The notes under the pieces were generated by a model. It saw nothing but the letters and a program-made list of their open reading frames with translations. It ran no database searches and was not told the DNA's origin. A stretch of 64,000 nt of DNA from G963663365 sp963663365 (GTDB taxonomy: Bacteria; Hinthialibacterota; Hinthialibacteria; Hinthialibacterales; G963663365): assembly GCA_963663365.2 (NCBI GenBank), contig CAXXIH010000005.1:62001-126000 (forward strand), in the 5' to 3' direction. Positions 32,522 through 40,884 of this stretch are shown here, in pieces (position 1 is the stretch's first letter; each line of letters starts with the position of its first letter). The position numbers were made by a program, and so were the translations under genes.

Positions 32522-34201
32522 CTACTCATCTGTTACGCATCCTTCTGAGGCGGATTTGACGTTCTTGATGTATTTGTAGAGCGTGCCTCGTGTGGCTTTG
32601 TAGGGCGGTGCTGTCCAGGCCTTACGCCGGGCGGCGAGTTCGTCATCGCTCAAATCGACGCTTAAGGTCATTTTGATCGAATCGATAGTGATTTTGTCCC
32701 CGTTCTGCACAAGTCCAATTGGCCCGCCTTCTTGCGCTTCGGGTGTAATATGTCCCACAATAAAACCGTGCGACCCGCCCGAAAAACGCCCGTCGGTAAT
32801 CAAAGCTACATCTTTACCTAACCCCGCGCCCATAATGGCCGAAGTCGGCGTCAGCATTTCCGGCATCCCGGGCCCGCCTTTGGGGCCTTCAAAACGGATC
32901 ACCACCACATCGCCTTTGCCGATCTCCTTACGTTCCAATGCGGCCAGCATATCTTCTTCGGAATCGTAGACTTTCGCCGTCCCCGTAAAGACATCGCCCT
33001 CTTTGCCGGTGATTTTCGCGACGGCTCCTTCGGGAGCCAGGTTGCCTTTCAGTATCTTGATATGCCCGTTGGCTTTGATGGGATTATCGAACGTATGAAC
33101 CACTTCCTGGCCTTCTTTGAGACCGGGGAGATCTTTCAAATTTTCCGCAACGGTTTTGCCGGTAACGGTCAAGCAATCGCCGTTTAGAAAACCTTTTTCC
33201 AAGAGGTATTTCATCACGGCCGGCGTACCGCCCGCGTTATGCAAATCTTCTTGCACATATTTCCCGCTGGGTTTTAAATCGGCCAAGAAAGGCACGCGGT
33301 CGCTGACACGCTGGAAATCATCAATCGTCAGCGGAACATCCACAGCCCGCGCCATAGCGATCAGGTGCAAGACTGCATTGGTCGAGCCGCCCAAGGCCAT
33401 TACCACCACCATCGCATTCTCGAATGCTTCGCGGGTCATGATATCGCGCGGCTTGATATCATTTTCGAGCAGCCCGTGAATAGCTTTACCGGCATTGAAG
33501 CATTCTTCCAGTTTGCCGGGATCCTCAGCGGGAGTACTGGCGCTATAGGGGAGGCTCATGCCCATGGCTTCAATGGCCGAGGCCATGGTGTTCGCGGTAT
33601 ACATGCCGCCGCAGGCTCCCGCGCCCGGGCAACTGTGTCTGACCACATTCACCCGGTCTTCTTCGGAAAGATTTCCGGCAATGTATTCGCCGTAACTTTG
33701 GAATGCTGAAACCACATCCAACACATGGCCTTCATGATGCCCGGGCTTAATCGTCCCGCCATAGATCATGATCGCAGGCCGGTTGATACGTCCCATCGCC
33801 ATCAGGCATCCCGGCATATTCTTATCGCATCCGGGCAGCGAGATATTGGCGTCATACCATTGCGCGCACATCACCGTTTCAATCGAATCGGCGATAATAT
33901 CCCGCGATTGCAGCGAGTAGCTCATACCATCCGTACCCATCGAAATACCGTCGCTAACTCCGATGGTGTTAAAACGCATCCCGACCATCCCGGCGGCGAT
34001 CACGCCTTCACGAACTTTGGCCGCCAGGTCGTTGAGATGCATATTGCAGGGATTGCCTTCATACCAAACGCTGCTAATCCCAACCTGCGGCTTATTCATA
34101 TCCCCTTCGTTCATGCCCGTGGCATAAAGCATGGCTTGTGAAGCGCCTTGCGATTTCGGTTGGGTAATCCGCGCACTGTATTTATTAAGATGGTCAGCCA
34201 T
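32522..34201 (-). CDS. ilvD: dihydroxy-acid dehydratase
   Basis: 559 residues, the normal length for this enzyme of valine, isoleucine and leucine synthesis. It dehydrates 2,3-dihydroxy-3-methylbutanoate or -pentanoate to the 2-keto acid with an iron-sulfur cluster. Signature motifs are PGCDKNMPGCLMAMGR, SCPGAGACGGMYTANTMAS and, near the C-terminus, GRFSGGSHGFIVGHITPEA; the cluster cysteines in the first two are present. Related sugar-acid dehydratases (EDD/araC-type) share the fold, but the N-terminal and C-terminal motifs and lack of extensions match IlvD best. AGGAG lies seven bases before the ATG. It stands alone, with no other branched-chain genes nearby. Confidence 0.93.
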   Translation of the reverse strand: MADHLNKYSARITQPKSQGASQAMLYATGMNEGDMNKPQVGISSVWYEGNPCNMHLNDLAAKVREGVIAAGMVGMRFNTIGVSDGISMGTDGMSYSLQSRDIIADSIETVMCAQWYDANISLPGCDKNMPGCLMAMGRINRPAIMIYGGTIKPGHHEGHVLDVVSAFQSYGEYIAGNLSEEDRVNVVRHSCPGAGACGGMYTANTMASAIEAMGMSLPYSASTPAEDPGKLEECFNAGKAIHGLLENDIKPRDIMTREAFENAMVVVMALGGSTNAVLHLIAMARAVDVPLTIDDFQRVSDRVPFLADLKPSGKYVQEDLHNAGGTPAVMKYLLEKGFLNGDCLTVTGKTVAENLKDLPGLKEGQEVVHTFDNPIKANGHIKILKGNLAPEGAVAKITGKEGDVFTGTAKVYDSEEDMLAALERKEIGKGDVVVIRFEGPKGGPGMPEMLTPTSAIMGAGLGKDVALITDGRFSGGSHGFIVGHITPEAQEGGPIGLVQNGDKITIDSIKMTLSVDLSDDELAARRKAWTAPPYKATRGTLYKYIKNVKSASEGCVTDE

Positions 34202-34577
34202 TCAACTTCTCCTGCTGAGTATTCACTATTTTCTAATGATTCAGACTTCCACCGCTGGATGGGTAATACATTTCCCGGAAATGGTTTCAAAACACTTTTC
34301 AATGAAACCAAAGATATACCAATTAAATATGGAGGACGTAAAAACAGCGGCTCGGCAGGAGCCTCGCCCTCCCCTGTCCATTTATCACTGCCTCAAATAG
34401 ATACGCATGTATCTCTCTATTCACCAACTCTCTTAATGGAACACACACTAAGCCCCGAAATCGTGAGTCCCGCATCGGCGGAACCTGCCGGGGTACCCGG
34501 ATGATACTGTTTTATTTCTGCCCACAGTCAAGACTCGTGGCGGTTTTCTAAACGAAATGTTCCACTACAAGATGGCA
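34202..34577. other. non-coding stretch upstream of ilvD
   Basis: 376 bp without a supportable gene. It must hold the ilvD promoter (minus strand). Two small structures are visible: the GGCTC/GAGCC element at 34346-34375 and an AGATAC-GCAT-GTATCT inverted repeat at 34399-34414. Confidence 0.6.
34346..34375. repeat. dispersed intergenic repeat-like element (GGCTCGGCAGGAGCC core)
   Basis: A GC-rich segment with arms GGCTC (34349-34353) and GAGCC (34359-34363) followed by TCGCCCTCCCC, standing out in AT-richer DNA. From memory, near-identical segments are scattered between genes in many PVC-type genomes, where the complement is mistranslated as EGEAPAEP. Only one copy is in this window. Confidence 0.4.
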
Positions 34578-36872
34578 TTATGGGATGGTGTTCGTCGATT
34601 GCGCGGTACGTTCACGTAAGGCTTTTCGCGCTCGATTCACCAACTCCCGGGCCTGCTTCTCATGCTCCCGAAATTGCTCCTTGGTCCCGAGTTCTCCCGA
34701 CTGTTCGAGCCGCGCACGGTACCCCGGCAGCGAACGGCTTAGGGCATCCAACCACGATTCAAAGAATTGCACATTTTCTGTCTTGATAGGCTGCGGTTTG
34801 TTTTCAACCTGCAACCATATCGGGCTGGTCATCGCGAATTGCGTTTTTTCGGCATCCGGAGGGATAGAAATCTCCCGATCCGCCTTCACCAGCTGCACAT
34901 TGCGTAATTCAGGCGATGACGGTCCCCAAACACGCGCATATATATACCCGCCGGTCTCTACAGGAAGATCGAAATTCAGTTCGGTATCGAAACAGCCCGG
35001 CTCAAGAACTGATTCTTTCACGACTTCAGCATTTCGGACGATTTCAATTTTGGACAGTCCCCACCAAGAATGCGCTTTCACACTCACTTGAACACTCTTT
35101 GGCGCTGGCAGATCTACTGTGTCACCTAGATTCTGATCATTCACGCGCATTTTCAGCAATGGACCATTGCTGGCGAAGGTGCGGCCCTGCCGGTAGGCAT
35201 CAGCCAAGGCTTCAAAATCTAATGAATCGGGCAAAGCGTAGGTTCGAAAATCCCCCGGCGGGATCGTGCCTTGATCGGCATACGCATCCGATGAACCGCC
35301 CACGCCAAAACGAATCCCCAAATTCCAAAGCCGTTCCAGCGTGCGCATTTTGTAATAGATGTCGAATATGTCTTCGCTGGAAATAATATCGACCATGCAG
35401 TTCTGCCCAAGAAAAGCATCGACCGGCAATCCTCTGGCAATCAGCCCTATCCCGGGATCGGCAATTTTCTCGGCGCTGTTGGCGTCTGTCATATCAGAGA
35501 ACGGGTGCGTATAAACGACATATCCACCTTTCTCATTTACCATCTCACGAATGCCGAAATTGGCGGGCCATAAAGCCGGAGGCGCGGGAAGATCGGGGAT
35601 ACCGACAGCGTTAAAGAAATCGACGTGTCCCCAAAAATCATCCGTGATCTCATGCGACACTTCACAGATAAAATTCTCCGCTTCAAAGTCCGGATTGCCA
35701 TCGATCCAACGCTTCATCCAGGCAAATTCCGCCTGAAATGAGAGATACTGCATTCCCTCGGCGCGTCCCACCTGACAAACCGAAGGGATCGTCATAAGCG
35801 GGTGCTGGGTGTGTCCATGAAAGAAGAGGTGCAGGTGATGGTCTCCCGCAACCCATCCTTCTTTGGGCCAACTATCAGCAGATTCCTCAAATGGAATTTC
35901 AACCTCCGTCACTTCCCCGGCCTTCACTTCGGCTTGCACGGTTTGAGGTTTCTGTACAAAACCCCGCATGGCACGGATGCTGTATGTTCCCGGCGGTAGG
36001 GACATCTCGGCGATGCCGTCTTCCCGGCTGACAAATCCTCCCGTTGCCGAGTAGTAATAAGCGTCCTTGGGCCTTAATTGCCGTCCGCTGTCATCCGTTA
36101 TCACAAGCCGGGCGGGAGTAGGGCTTGTGGTCGGTCCGTTGAGTGTGACAATCCGAAGAAATCCATCAGCGAGTTTCGCCGATTGCGTTTGGGTCCGTTC
36201 AAGGAAGAATTCCTTGTCGTCTTTCCGTTGCAGAGTGACATCATCAATCAGAAGGCGGCCTTCATGCCCTGCGCCGGTGCCGTACCAAAACCGCGCTAAC
36301 CTGGCGGCCGGCCCCTGATGCTCCCCGACAGGCGGCCATTCACTCCGAAAAACCAGCTGCAAACGGTCTACATCGCTGGGGATTGAAACGTTAAGCCAGG
36401 CTTGCGCCCAACCGTTGGTACGGATCACACGCACCTCACGCTCGGCTTCCTCATAGTCCTGTGAACCGGCCTTATACAGACGCAAAGCAAGACAATTCTG
36501 CGCCAGCGCATAGGACCAATGCCGGTTGCCATCCGCATTTATCTTGAATCCAATCAGGTATTTAGCGTTAGGTTGAACAGAGACCGGGTCGGATACCCAT
36601 TGAGCCTCATGGCCCTGCTCGGTCACTCGGATTGACCGCTGGCCGTTGGCAGTCGTCTCCGTATCGACCAATGGTGTTGCCTGACCGTCGACTGTGGCTG
36701 TCCATCCCACGGGCATACTCCGGGAATCAACTTCCTCAAATGAACCGTTGGGAAATCCACTGTCCTCTGCCGAACCGGTCGGAAACGGCATCAAAATCAG
36801 GATGTAACAGCAAAACCACACCAATTGCTGCAAAGTGCCAGGCATAAGATTTCTGCGCGTCATAATGGTCAT
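34578..36872 (-). CDS. secreted CehA/McbA-family metallohydrolase (PHP-type) with binding domains
   Basis: 764 residues. A signal peptide (LVWFCCYILILMPFPTGSA) leads into a galactose-binding-like beta-sandwich (about 38-220: NGSFEEVDSRSMPVGWTA, FWYGTGAGHEGRLLIDDVTL). A short carboxypeptidase-regulatory-like domain follows (about 235-320: PARLVITDDSGRQLRP, GTYSIRAMRGF). The PHP-type catalytic part (about 335-620) has GDHHLHLFFHGHTQHP, EVSHEITDDFWGHVDFF, YVVYTHPFSD and VGGSSDAY, whose His and Asp residues bind metals in this fold. The C-terminus is beta-rich. CehA/McbA proteins include carbamate esterases, but most secreted members in this kind of bacterium have unknown glycan-linked roles. It is a single-gene unit. 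Confidence 0.82.
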   Translation of the reverse strand: MTIMTRRNLMPGTLQQLVWFCCYILILMPFPTGSAEDSGFPNGSFEEVDSRSMPVGWTATVDGQATPLVDTETTANGQRSIRVTEQGHEAQWVSDPVSVQPNAKYLIGFKINADGNRHWSYALAQNCLALRLYKAGSQDYEEAEREVRVIRTNGWAQAWLNVSIPSDVDRLQLVFRSEWPPVGEHQGPAARLARFWYGTGAGHEGRLLIDDVTLQRKDDKEFFLERTQTQSAKLADGFLRIVTLNGPTTSPTPARLVITDDSGRQLRPKDAYYYSATGGFVSREDGIAEMSLPPGTYSIRAMRGFVQKPQTVQAEVKAGEVTEVEIPFEESADSWPKEGWVAGDHHLHLFFHGHTQHPLMTIPSVCQVGRAEGMQYLSFQAEFAWMKRWIDGNPDFEAENFICEVSHEITDDFWGHVDFFNAVGIPDLPAPPALWPANFGIREMVNEKGGYVVYTHPFSDMTDANSAEKIADPGIGLIARGLPVDAFLGQNCMVDIISSEDIFDIYYKMRTLERLWNLGIRFGVGGSSDAYADQGTIPPGDFRTYALPDSLDFEALADAYRQGRTFASNGPLLKMRVNDQNLGDTVDLPAPKSVQVSVKAHSWWGLSKIEIVRNAEVVKESVLEPGCFDTELNFDLPVETGGYIYARVWGPSSPELRNVQLVKADREISIPPDAEKTQFAMTSPIWLQVENKPQPIKTENVQFFESWLDALSRSLPGYRARLEQSGELGTKEQFREHEKQARELVNRARKALRERTAQSTNTIP

Positions 36873-37254
36873 CTTCTTTCAATTCCGCCGATTCCGGGCA
36901 TTTCCCTCCTATGCCTTTTGCTATCCATACCCCGCTCTAGTGCGAGGCATATCATCCAATTCGGCATGCTTTCTCTCAGTCACAATGCCGTTGCAGTTCG
37001 TGCCATGCTAGAATACGGTTAATCGTACATAGCAATAGAGCATTCTGTCAGATACGACTTCAAAACCTTCGACATGCACTTCTCTTCATTGCCGGTAGCG
37101 AGGGATGGATGTGACTCCAAGGATTAGGAGCCTCTGGGCGGTCAGCTTGCTTGTAAATTGCCTATGAAGTGCCTGCAGTTTTTTGCCTAGAACAGGATTT
37201 CTAAGAACGGCTCTTTTTGAAACCCCTGTGACTATACATAAAGGAGATATCTCT
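36873..37254. other. divergent intergenic region
   Basis: 382 bp between the divergent metallohydrolase and foldase genes. It should contain both promoters; I see no convincing -35/-10 pair, repeat or RNA structure. AAGGAG at 37241-37246 belongs to the foldase gene. Confidence 0.5.
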
Positions 37255-38298
37255 GTGTTACTACAACGTAAATTAAGAACATCAGTTGCGCTTGTTGCCC
37301 TATGCTGTCTTTCATTTGTCATGATGGGCGTGGCCCAAGATTCCGAAAAGGCCCCCGGCGAAGACGTGATTGTGGCAAAAGTCGACGGCAAAGAAATAAA
37401 TGGAAAGACTGTTCTACAACAAATCGATGCGATTGCCGCCAGCATGCGGCAGAGGCTTTCCCCTCAAGAAATTTCCCAGCGCGTAACATTATTCTACGAG
37501 CGCGCCTTGGAAAGTTGCATCGAAGATGTATTGCTCGATGAAGCAGCGGCGGAGAAAAAAGTGTCCGCAACTGAAGAGGATATCAAAGGGCAAATCGCGA
37601 TGATTATGGAAAGCCAGCAAATCGCCACCGATGAGGAATTCGACAAGTTTTTAGAACAACAACAGGTCAGCCGGGAAGAATTAACCGATATCATCAAAAC
37701 CCAGATGACACGCGCCAACTTGGTCGATCTCATCACCAAAGACACTCCTGCTTCCGGGGAAGAGGAAATTAAAAAGTTTTACGATGATAATCCCAAATAC
37801 TTCACAAAGCCGGAAAGCGTACAAGCCAGCCATATCCTCTTGCGCGTTGAGGAAGATGCCAGTGAAGAAGACAAAAACGCGCTTAAAGAAAAACTAGGGA
37901 AAATTAAAACCGATATCGAAAGCGGCGCCATTACTTTTGAAGATGCCGCCAAACAACATTCCACATGCCCCAGTAGCGCAAAAGGCGGTGATCTTGGTCC
38001 GTTCGGACGCGGACGTATGGTGCCGCCGTTTGATGAAGCCGCTTTCTCTCTCGAACCGGGGAAGATCAGCGACATCGTCGAAACTCAATTCGGTTATCAC
38101 CTCATCAAAGTGACGGAACACAATGAAGGCGGTATGGAACCCCTCGAAAAAGTCCATGAGGCCATTCAAAACCATCTGGATGATGTAGCCAAAAAGGACG
38201 TTGTAACCGCCTACATCAAAACCCTACGCGACAAAGCCACGGTTGAGACTTTGGTTACACAAGAGCAATGGCAGGAGATTCAAGCCCCGAAACAGTAG
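37255..38298 (+). CDS. PpiC/SurA-type exported peptidyl-prolyl isomerase
   Basis: 347 residues from a GTG start with AAGGAG eight bases upstream. The signal is LRTSVALVALCCLSFVMMGVA. A SurA N-terminal-like chaperone region (about 35-170: DGKEINGKTVLQQIDAIAAS) with charged helices precedes a parvulin domain (about 175-290): VQASHILLRVEEDASEEDKN, CPSSAKGGDLGPFGRGRMVP, FSLEPGKISDIVETQFGYHL. Parvulins isomerise X-Pro bonds and help secreted or outer-membrane proteins fold. In a genome section so rich in exported enzymes this is a fitting helper, but it is not linked to one pathway. Confidence 0.9.
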   Translation: MLLQRKLRTSVALVALCCLSFVMMGVAQDSEKAPGEDVIVAKVDGKEINGKTVLQQIDAIAASMRQRLSPQEISQRVTLFYERALESCIEDVLLDEAAAEKKVSATEEDIKGQIAMIMESQQIATDEEFDKFLEQQQVSREELTDIIKTQMTRANLVDLITKDTPASGEEEIKKFYDDNPKYFTKPESVQASHILLRVEEDASEEDKNALKEKLGKIKTDIESGAITFEDAAKQHSTCPSSAKGGDLGPFGRGRMVPPFDEAAFSLEPGKISDIVETQFGYHLIKVTEHNEGGMEPLEKVHEAIQNHLDDVAKKDVVTAYIKTLRDKATVETLVTQEQWQEIQAPKQ

Positions 38299-38426
38299 GA
38301 TGAAAATAATCCGGCTGACTTTCGATATAATAGTCCTTTGAGTTATCAGCATACGATAGTTAACGGTTGAATGCCGATGAATAAATAGGACTCATTTAGT
38401 ACACTAAAAACACAAACATTCTCGAC

Positions 38427-38465
38427 AAGGCCGCGCGACAAAGAAGTCGTTGCGGCCTTTTTAAT
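38427..38465 (+). terminator. strong rho-independent terminator
   Basis: AAGGCCGCGCGAC (38427-38439) pairs with GTCGTTGCGGCCTT (38446-38459), almost fully, and is followed by a T run. It lies 129 bp after the foldase stop, far for its own terminator, so it may also end a separate small transcript. Confidence 0.9.
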
Positions 38466-38496
38466 TAAGGGATAAGCCTGATTATATAAGAATTAT

Positions 38497-38524
38497 TTGA
38501 CACATCATTGGCGGCATGTAAAAT
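38497..38524 (+). promoter_or_regulatory. sigma-70 type promoter of the aldo/keto reductase gene
   Basis: TTGACA (38497-38502) and TAAAAT (38519-38524) are separated by 16 bases. The predicted start of transcription near 38531 lies upstream of ATG 38556 and downstream of an in-frame upstream start at 38508, which supports 38556 as the true start. Confidence 0.65.
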
Positions 38525-38555
38525 CAAACCATTGATTTCTCTAGGGGATTATCCA

Positions 38556-39704
38556 ATGGCCATGGAACAAAAGCATTCATTAAATCGTAGATCATTTATT
38601 CAGACAGGCGCATTGGCCGCCGTTGCGGCCGGTGGCATGTCTTGTGCATCAGCCGGAAACTCGAAGTCCGTATCGATTCTCAATCAAAAACCGGAAATGA
38701 AATACCGGCGCTTGGGAGACACAGATATTCACCTCTCCGTCATTAGTATGGGCGGTTTGGTTATGGAAGAACCGGTCCACCATTACGCAATCGATCACGG
38801 CGTCAACCTGGTCCATATCTCCACCAGTTATATCAACGGACAGGCGATTCAAAAATTGGGCAACGTGCTTAAAACCCGCCGGGGCGAAGTCTATGTGGCA
38901 TTAAAGGATAATTTCGCAGTGGGTGAGTTCGCACCCGAAAAACTGGATGAAGTCTTGAGTATTCTCAACACCGACTATGTCGACTTCTTTATGTTCAATC
39001 GGCATAAGCAGGATGAAGGCAGAGATCCCAAGATTCGAGAGATTTTTGAGAAATACAAAGAGACGGGCAAAGTCCGCTACGCGGGATTGACCAGCCACGG
39101 CGAAGTCAAAGAGACCATCGGTGCCGGCATTCAAAGCGGTATGTTCGATCTTGTTAATCCTGTGCTGAACCAACCCAGTCTCGATGTGATGGGACCTGAA
39201 CTGGAAGCGGCTCGGGAAGCAAAAATCGGCGTCATGGCCATGAAAACCATGAAGGGTATTGAAGGCATCGACCTAGAGGTTGCCTATCTCAAAAAGGTAT
39301 TGAGCAATCCCGCCGTCACAACGGTTGTAAAAGGCATCGGCGATTTCGAACGCTTTGATCGTTACCTGGCTGCCTGCAACGAACTTCTCACCAGTGCCGA
39401 AGACACCGCGCTTACTCGTCATGCACAGGCGAACCGCACAGCCAACTGCATGATGTGCGATGAATGCCGCAAGGCATGCCCGGATCATGTGGAAGTCTCG
39501 ACAGTCCTACGTTGCAAAGACTATTACTACGAACAGATGGGCGACAAATTGACCGCGCTCGATACTTATGGCGGCATTCCAGTTGAACGTTTGGGAAATG
39601 AAGCCTGCCGGGATTGCGCCGAGTGTGAAAAAGTCTGCCCCAATGGCATCGATATTGTAAATCGCCTAACAGCGGCGCACAGTTTGTTTGCGCAACTCGC
39701 TTAG
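38556..39704 (+). CDS. Tat-exported aldo/keto reductase with C-terminal 2x[4Fe-4S] ferredoxin domain
   Basis: 382 residues. AGGGG precedes ATG 38556. A twin-arginine signal NRRSFIQTGALAAVAAGG is followed by the AKR barrel (MKYRRLGDTDIHLSVISMGG, TGKVRYAGLTSHG, ISTSYINGQAIQKLG). The C-terminus has two Cys clusters, C298/C301/C304/C308 and C351/C354/C357/C361, each Cys-x2-Cys-x2-Cys-x3-Cys, typical of [4Fe-4S] ferredoxins. The AKR tetrad is altered: the Asp of the usual FDTA stretch is His in NLVHISTSY, and the His of the LLH stretch appears as Asn in FFMFNRHKQ; Tyr and Lys remain. Tat export fits a protein that folds with metal clusters inside the cell. It may move electrons rather than reduce a carbonyl with NADPH. 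Confidence 0.88.
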   Translation: MAMEQKHSLNRRSFIQTGALAAVAAGGMSCASAGNSKSVSILNQKPEMKYRRLGDTDIHLSVISMGGLVMEEPVHHYAIDHGVNLVHISTSYINGQAIQKLGNVLKTRRGEVYVALKDNFAVGEFAPEKLDEVLSILNTDYVDFFMFNRHKQDEGRDPKIREIFEKYKETGKVRYAGLTSHGEVKETIGAGIQSGMFDLVNPVLNQPSLDVMGPELEAAREAKIGVMAMKTMKGIEGIDLEVAYLKKVLSNPAVTTVVKGIGDFERFDRYLAACNELLTSAEDTALTRHAQANRTANCMMCDECRKACPDHVEVSTVLRCKDYYYEQMGDKLTALDTYGGIPVERLGNEACRDCAECEKVCPNGIDIVNRLTAAHSLFAQLA

Positions 39705-39810
39705 CGATTCTTCGACACCGGTCATTTTCGGTTTCTTTTATATATTCGAGGCGATACAATATCGCTTGGTGTCTGATTTATTCTTAATTTATCTGTTAAA
39801 CGGCAAGACA

Positions 39811-40740
39811 ATGAAACACTGCATCCTTGTAGGTTTGCTACTTTGCATCACAATCAACACACTTCCCGCTCAAGAAGAGTTCAGCGATGCGGCGGTTGAA
39901 GATTACACGCTTACCAATGAAGAAAAAGCCGCATTAACGGCTCTGCTGCCTGATACTGTGGCGCTCGGTCTCGAACCGCTGGAAGAATCTCAATTTTTTA
40001 CTTCCAATCTATATGAGTACATCAACGGTGCAGCCGATGGCTTTCACGATTACGATTTCTATGGCCTGATCGTACAGAACTACAAGCACGGCGATACTGA
40101 AGTGGCTGTCGAAATCTACGATATGAAAGCGCCACTGAATGCATTCGGCGTTTACGCATCTGAGCGTTCACCTGACTACCACTTTATTGCGCTCGGCGCG
40201 CAGGGGCACCAAGGCAAAGACAGCCTCTTTTTTTTGCAGGATCGTTTCTACATCAAACTGGTGGCTTTTGGCACATCAGAGGATAGCACTCCGCTATTGA
40301 ACGGCGTGGCTCAAAGCATTTCCGCAAAGATCGAAAAAGGCACGAGTTTCCCAAAAGAAGTTTCTCTGCTGCCGGTTCAGGACCGAGTTCCCAATACGGA
40401 AGCCTTTATCAAAAAATCCCCCCTGGGCCACACGTATCTTGCGCCCGCATTGTCAGCTCAATACTGCATTCAAGGCGCTACAAGTACCTTGATTTTATCT
40501 TTGGCGGAATCGGAAATTGAAGCCGGCGAACGCGCGGAGCGCTTTCAGCAGTATATGTCCAAGACCGGAAAGGTCCGGGAACTTCCGGATTTAGACCCCC
40601 GGGCATTTATTGGTGAGAATCAATATCAGGGGGAGATGATCGTTTTCCCGCATAAAACTTTTGCGGCCATTATGCTAAAACCGTCCGAATCGTCTGTCTC
40701 TTACCTCAAATCATGGGCAGCACAAACCGGCGGAAATTAG
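39811..40740 (+). CDS. secreted DUF6599-like protein
   Basis: 309 residues starting at ATG 39811 with signal MKHCILVGLLLCITINTLPA; no strong ribosome-binding site. The mature part has NLYEYINGAADGFHDYDFYG, then VAVEIYDMKAPLNAFGVYAS, which resembles DUF6599, a family of unknown function in PVC-type and acidobacterial genomes where the tyrosine and Asn-Gly-Ala-Ala stretch is diagnostic (from memory). Later strands repeat an alternating beta pattern (DSLFFLQDRFYIKLVAFG). Located 106 bp after the AKR gene on the same strand; a shared function is not proven. Confidence 0.7.
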   Translation: MKHCILVGLLLCITINTLPAQEEFSDAAVEDYTLTNEEKAALTALLPDTVALGLEPLEESQFFTSNLYEYINGAADGFHDYDFYGLIVQNYKHGDTEVAVEIYDMKAPLNAFGVYASERSPDYHFIALGAQGHQGKDSLFFLQDRFYIKLVAFGTSEDSTPLLNGVAQSISAKIEKGTSFPKEVSLLPVQDRVPNTEAFIKKSPLGHTYLAPALSAQYCIQGATSTLILSLAESEIEAGERAERFQQYMSKTGKVRELPDLDPRAFIGENQYQGEMIVFPHKTFAAIMLKPSESSVSYLKSWAAQTGGN

Positions 40741-40884
40741 GCAGCTGCCCTCGAAACTACAATCCATGTAGTCCCCTGCCGCCAAACTTCTGAGCTCATC
40801 ACAACGCCGTTAATTTCAAATCCGGTTGCCCAGTTCCCGTTCCTGTCTACAATTGCGGCACAACACAGGAATAGGATTGATATC

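Noticed and set aside
34399..34414. AGATAC-GCAT-GTATCT inverted repeat upstream of ilvD
   Set aside because: Six-base arms are expected by chance and no other evidence supports an operator.
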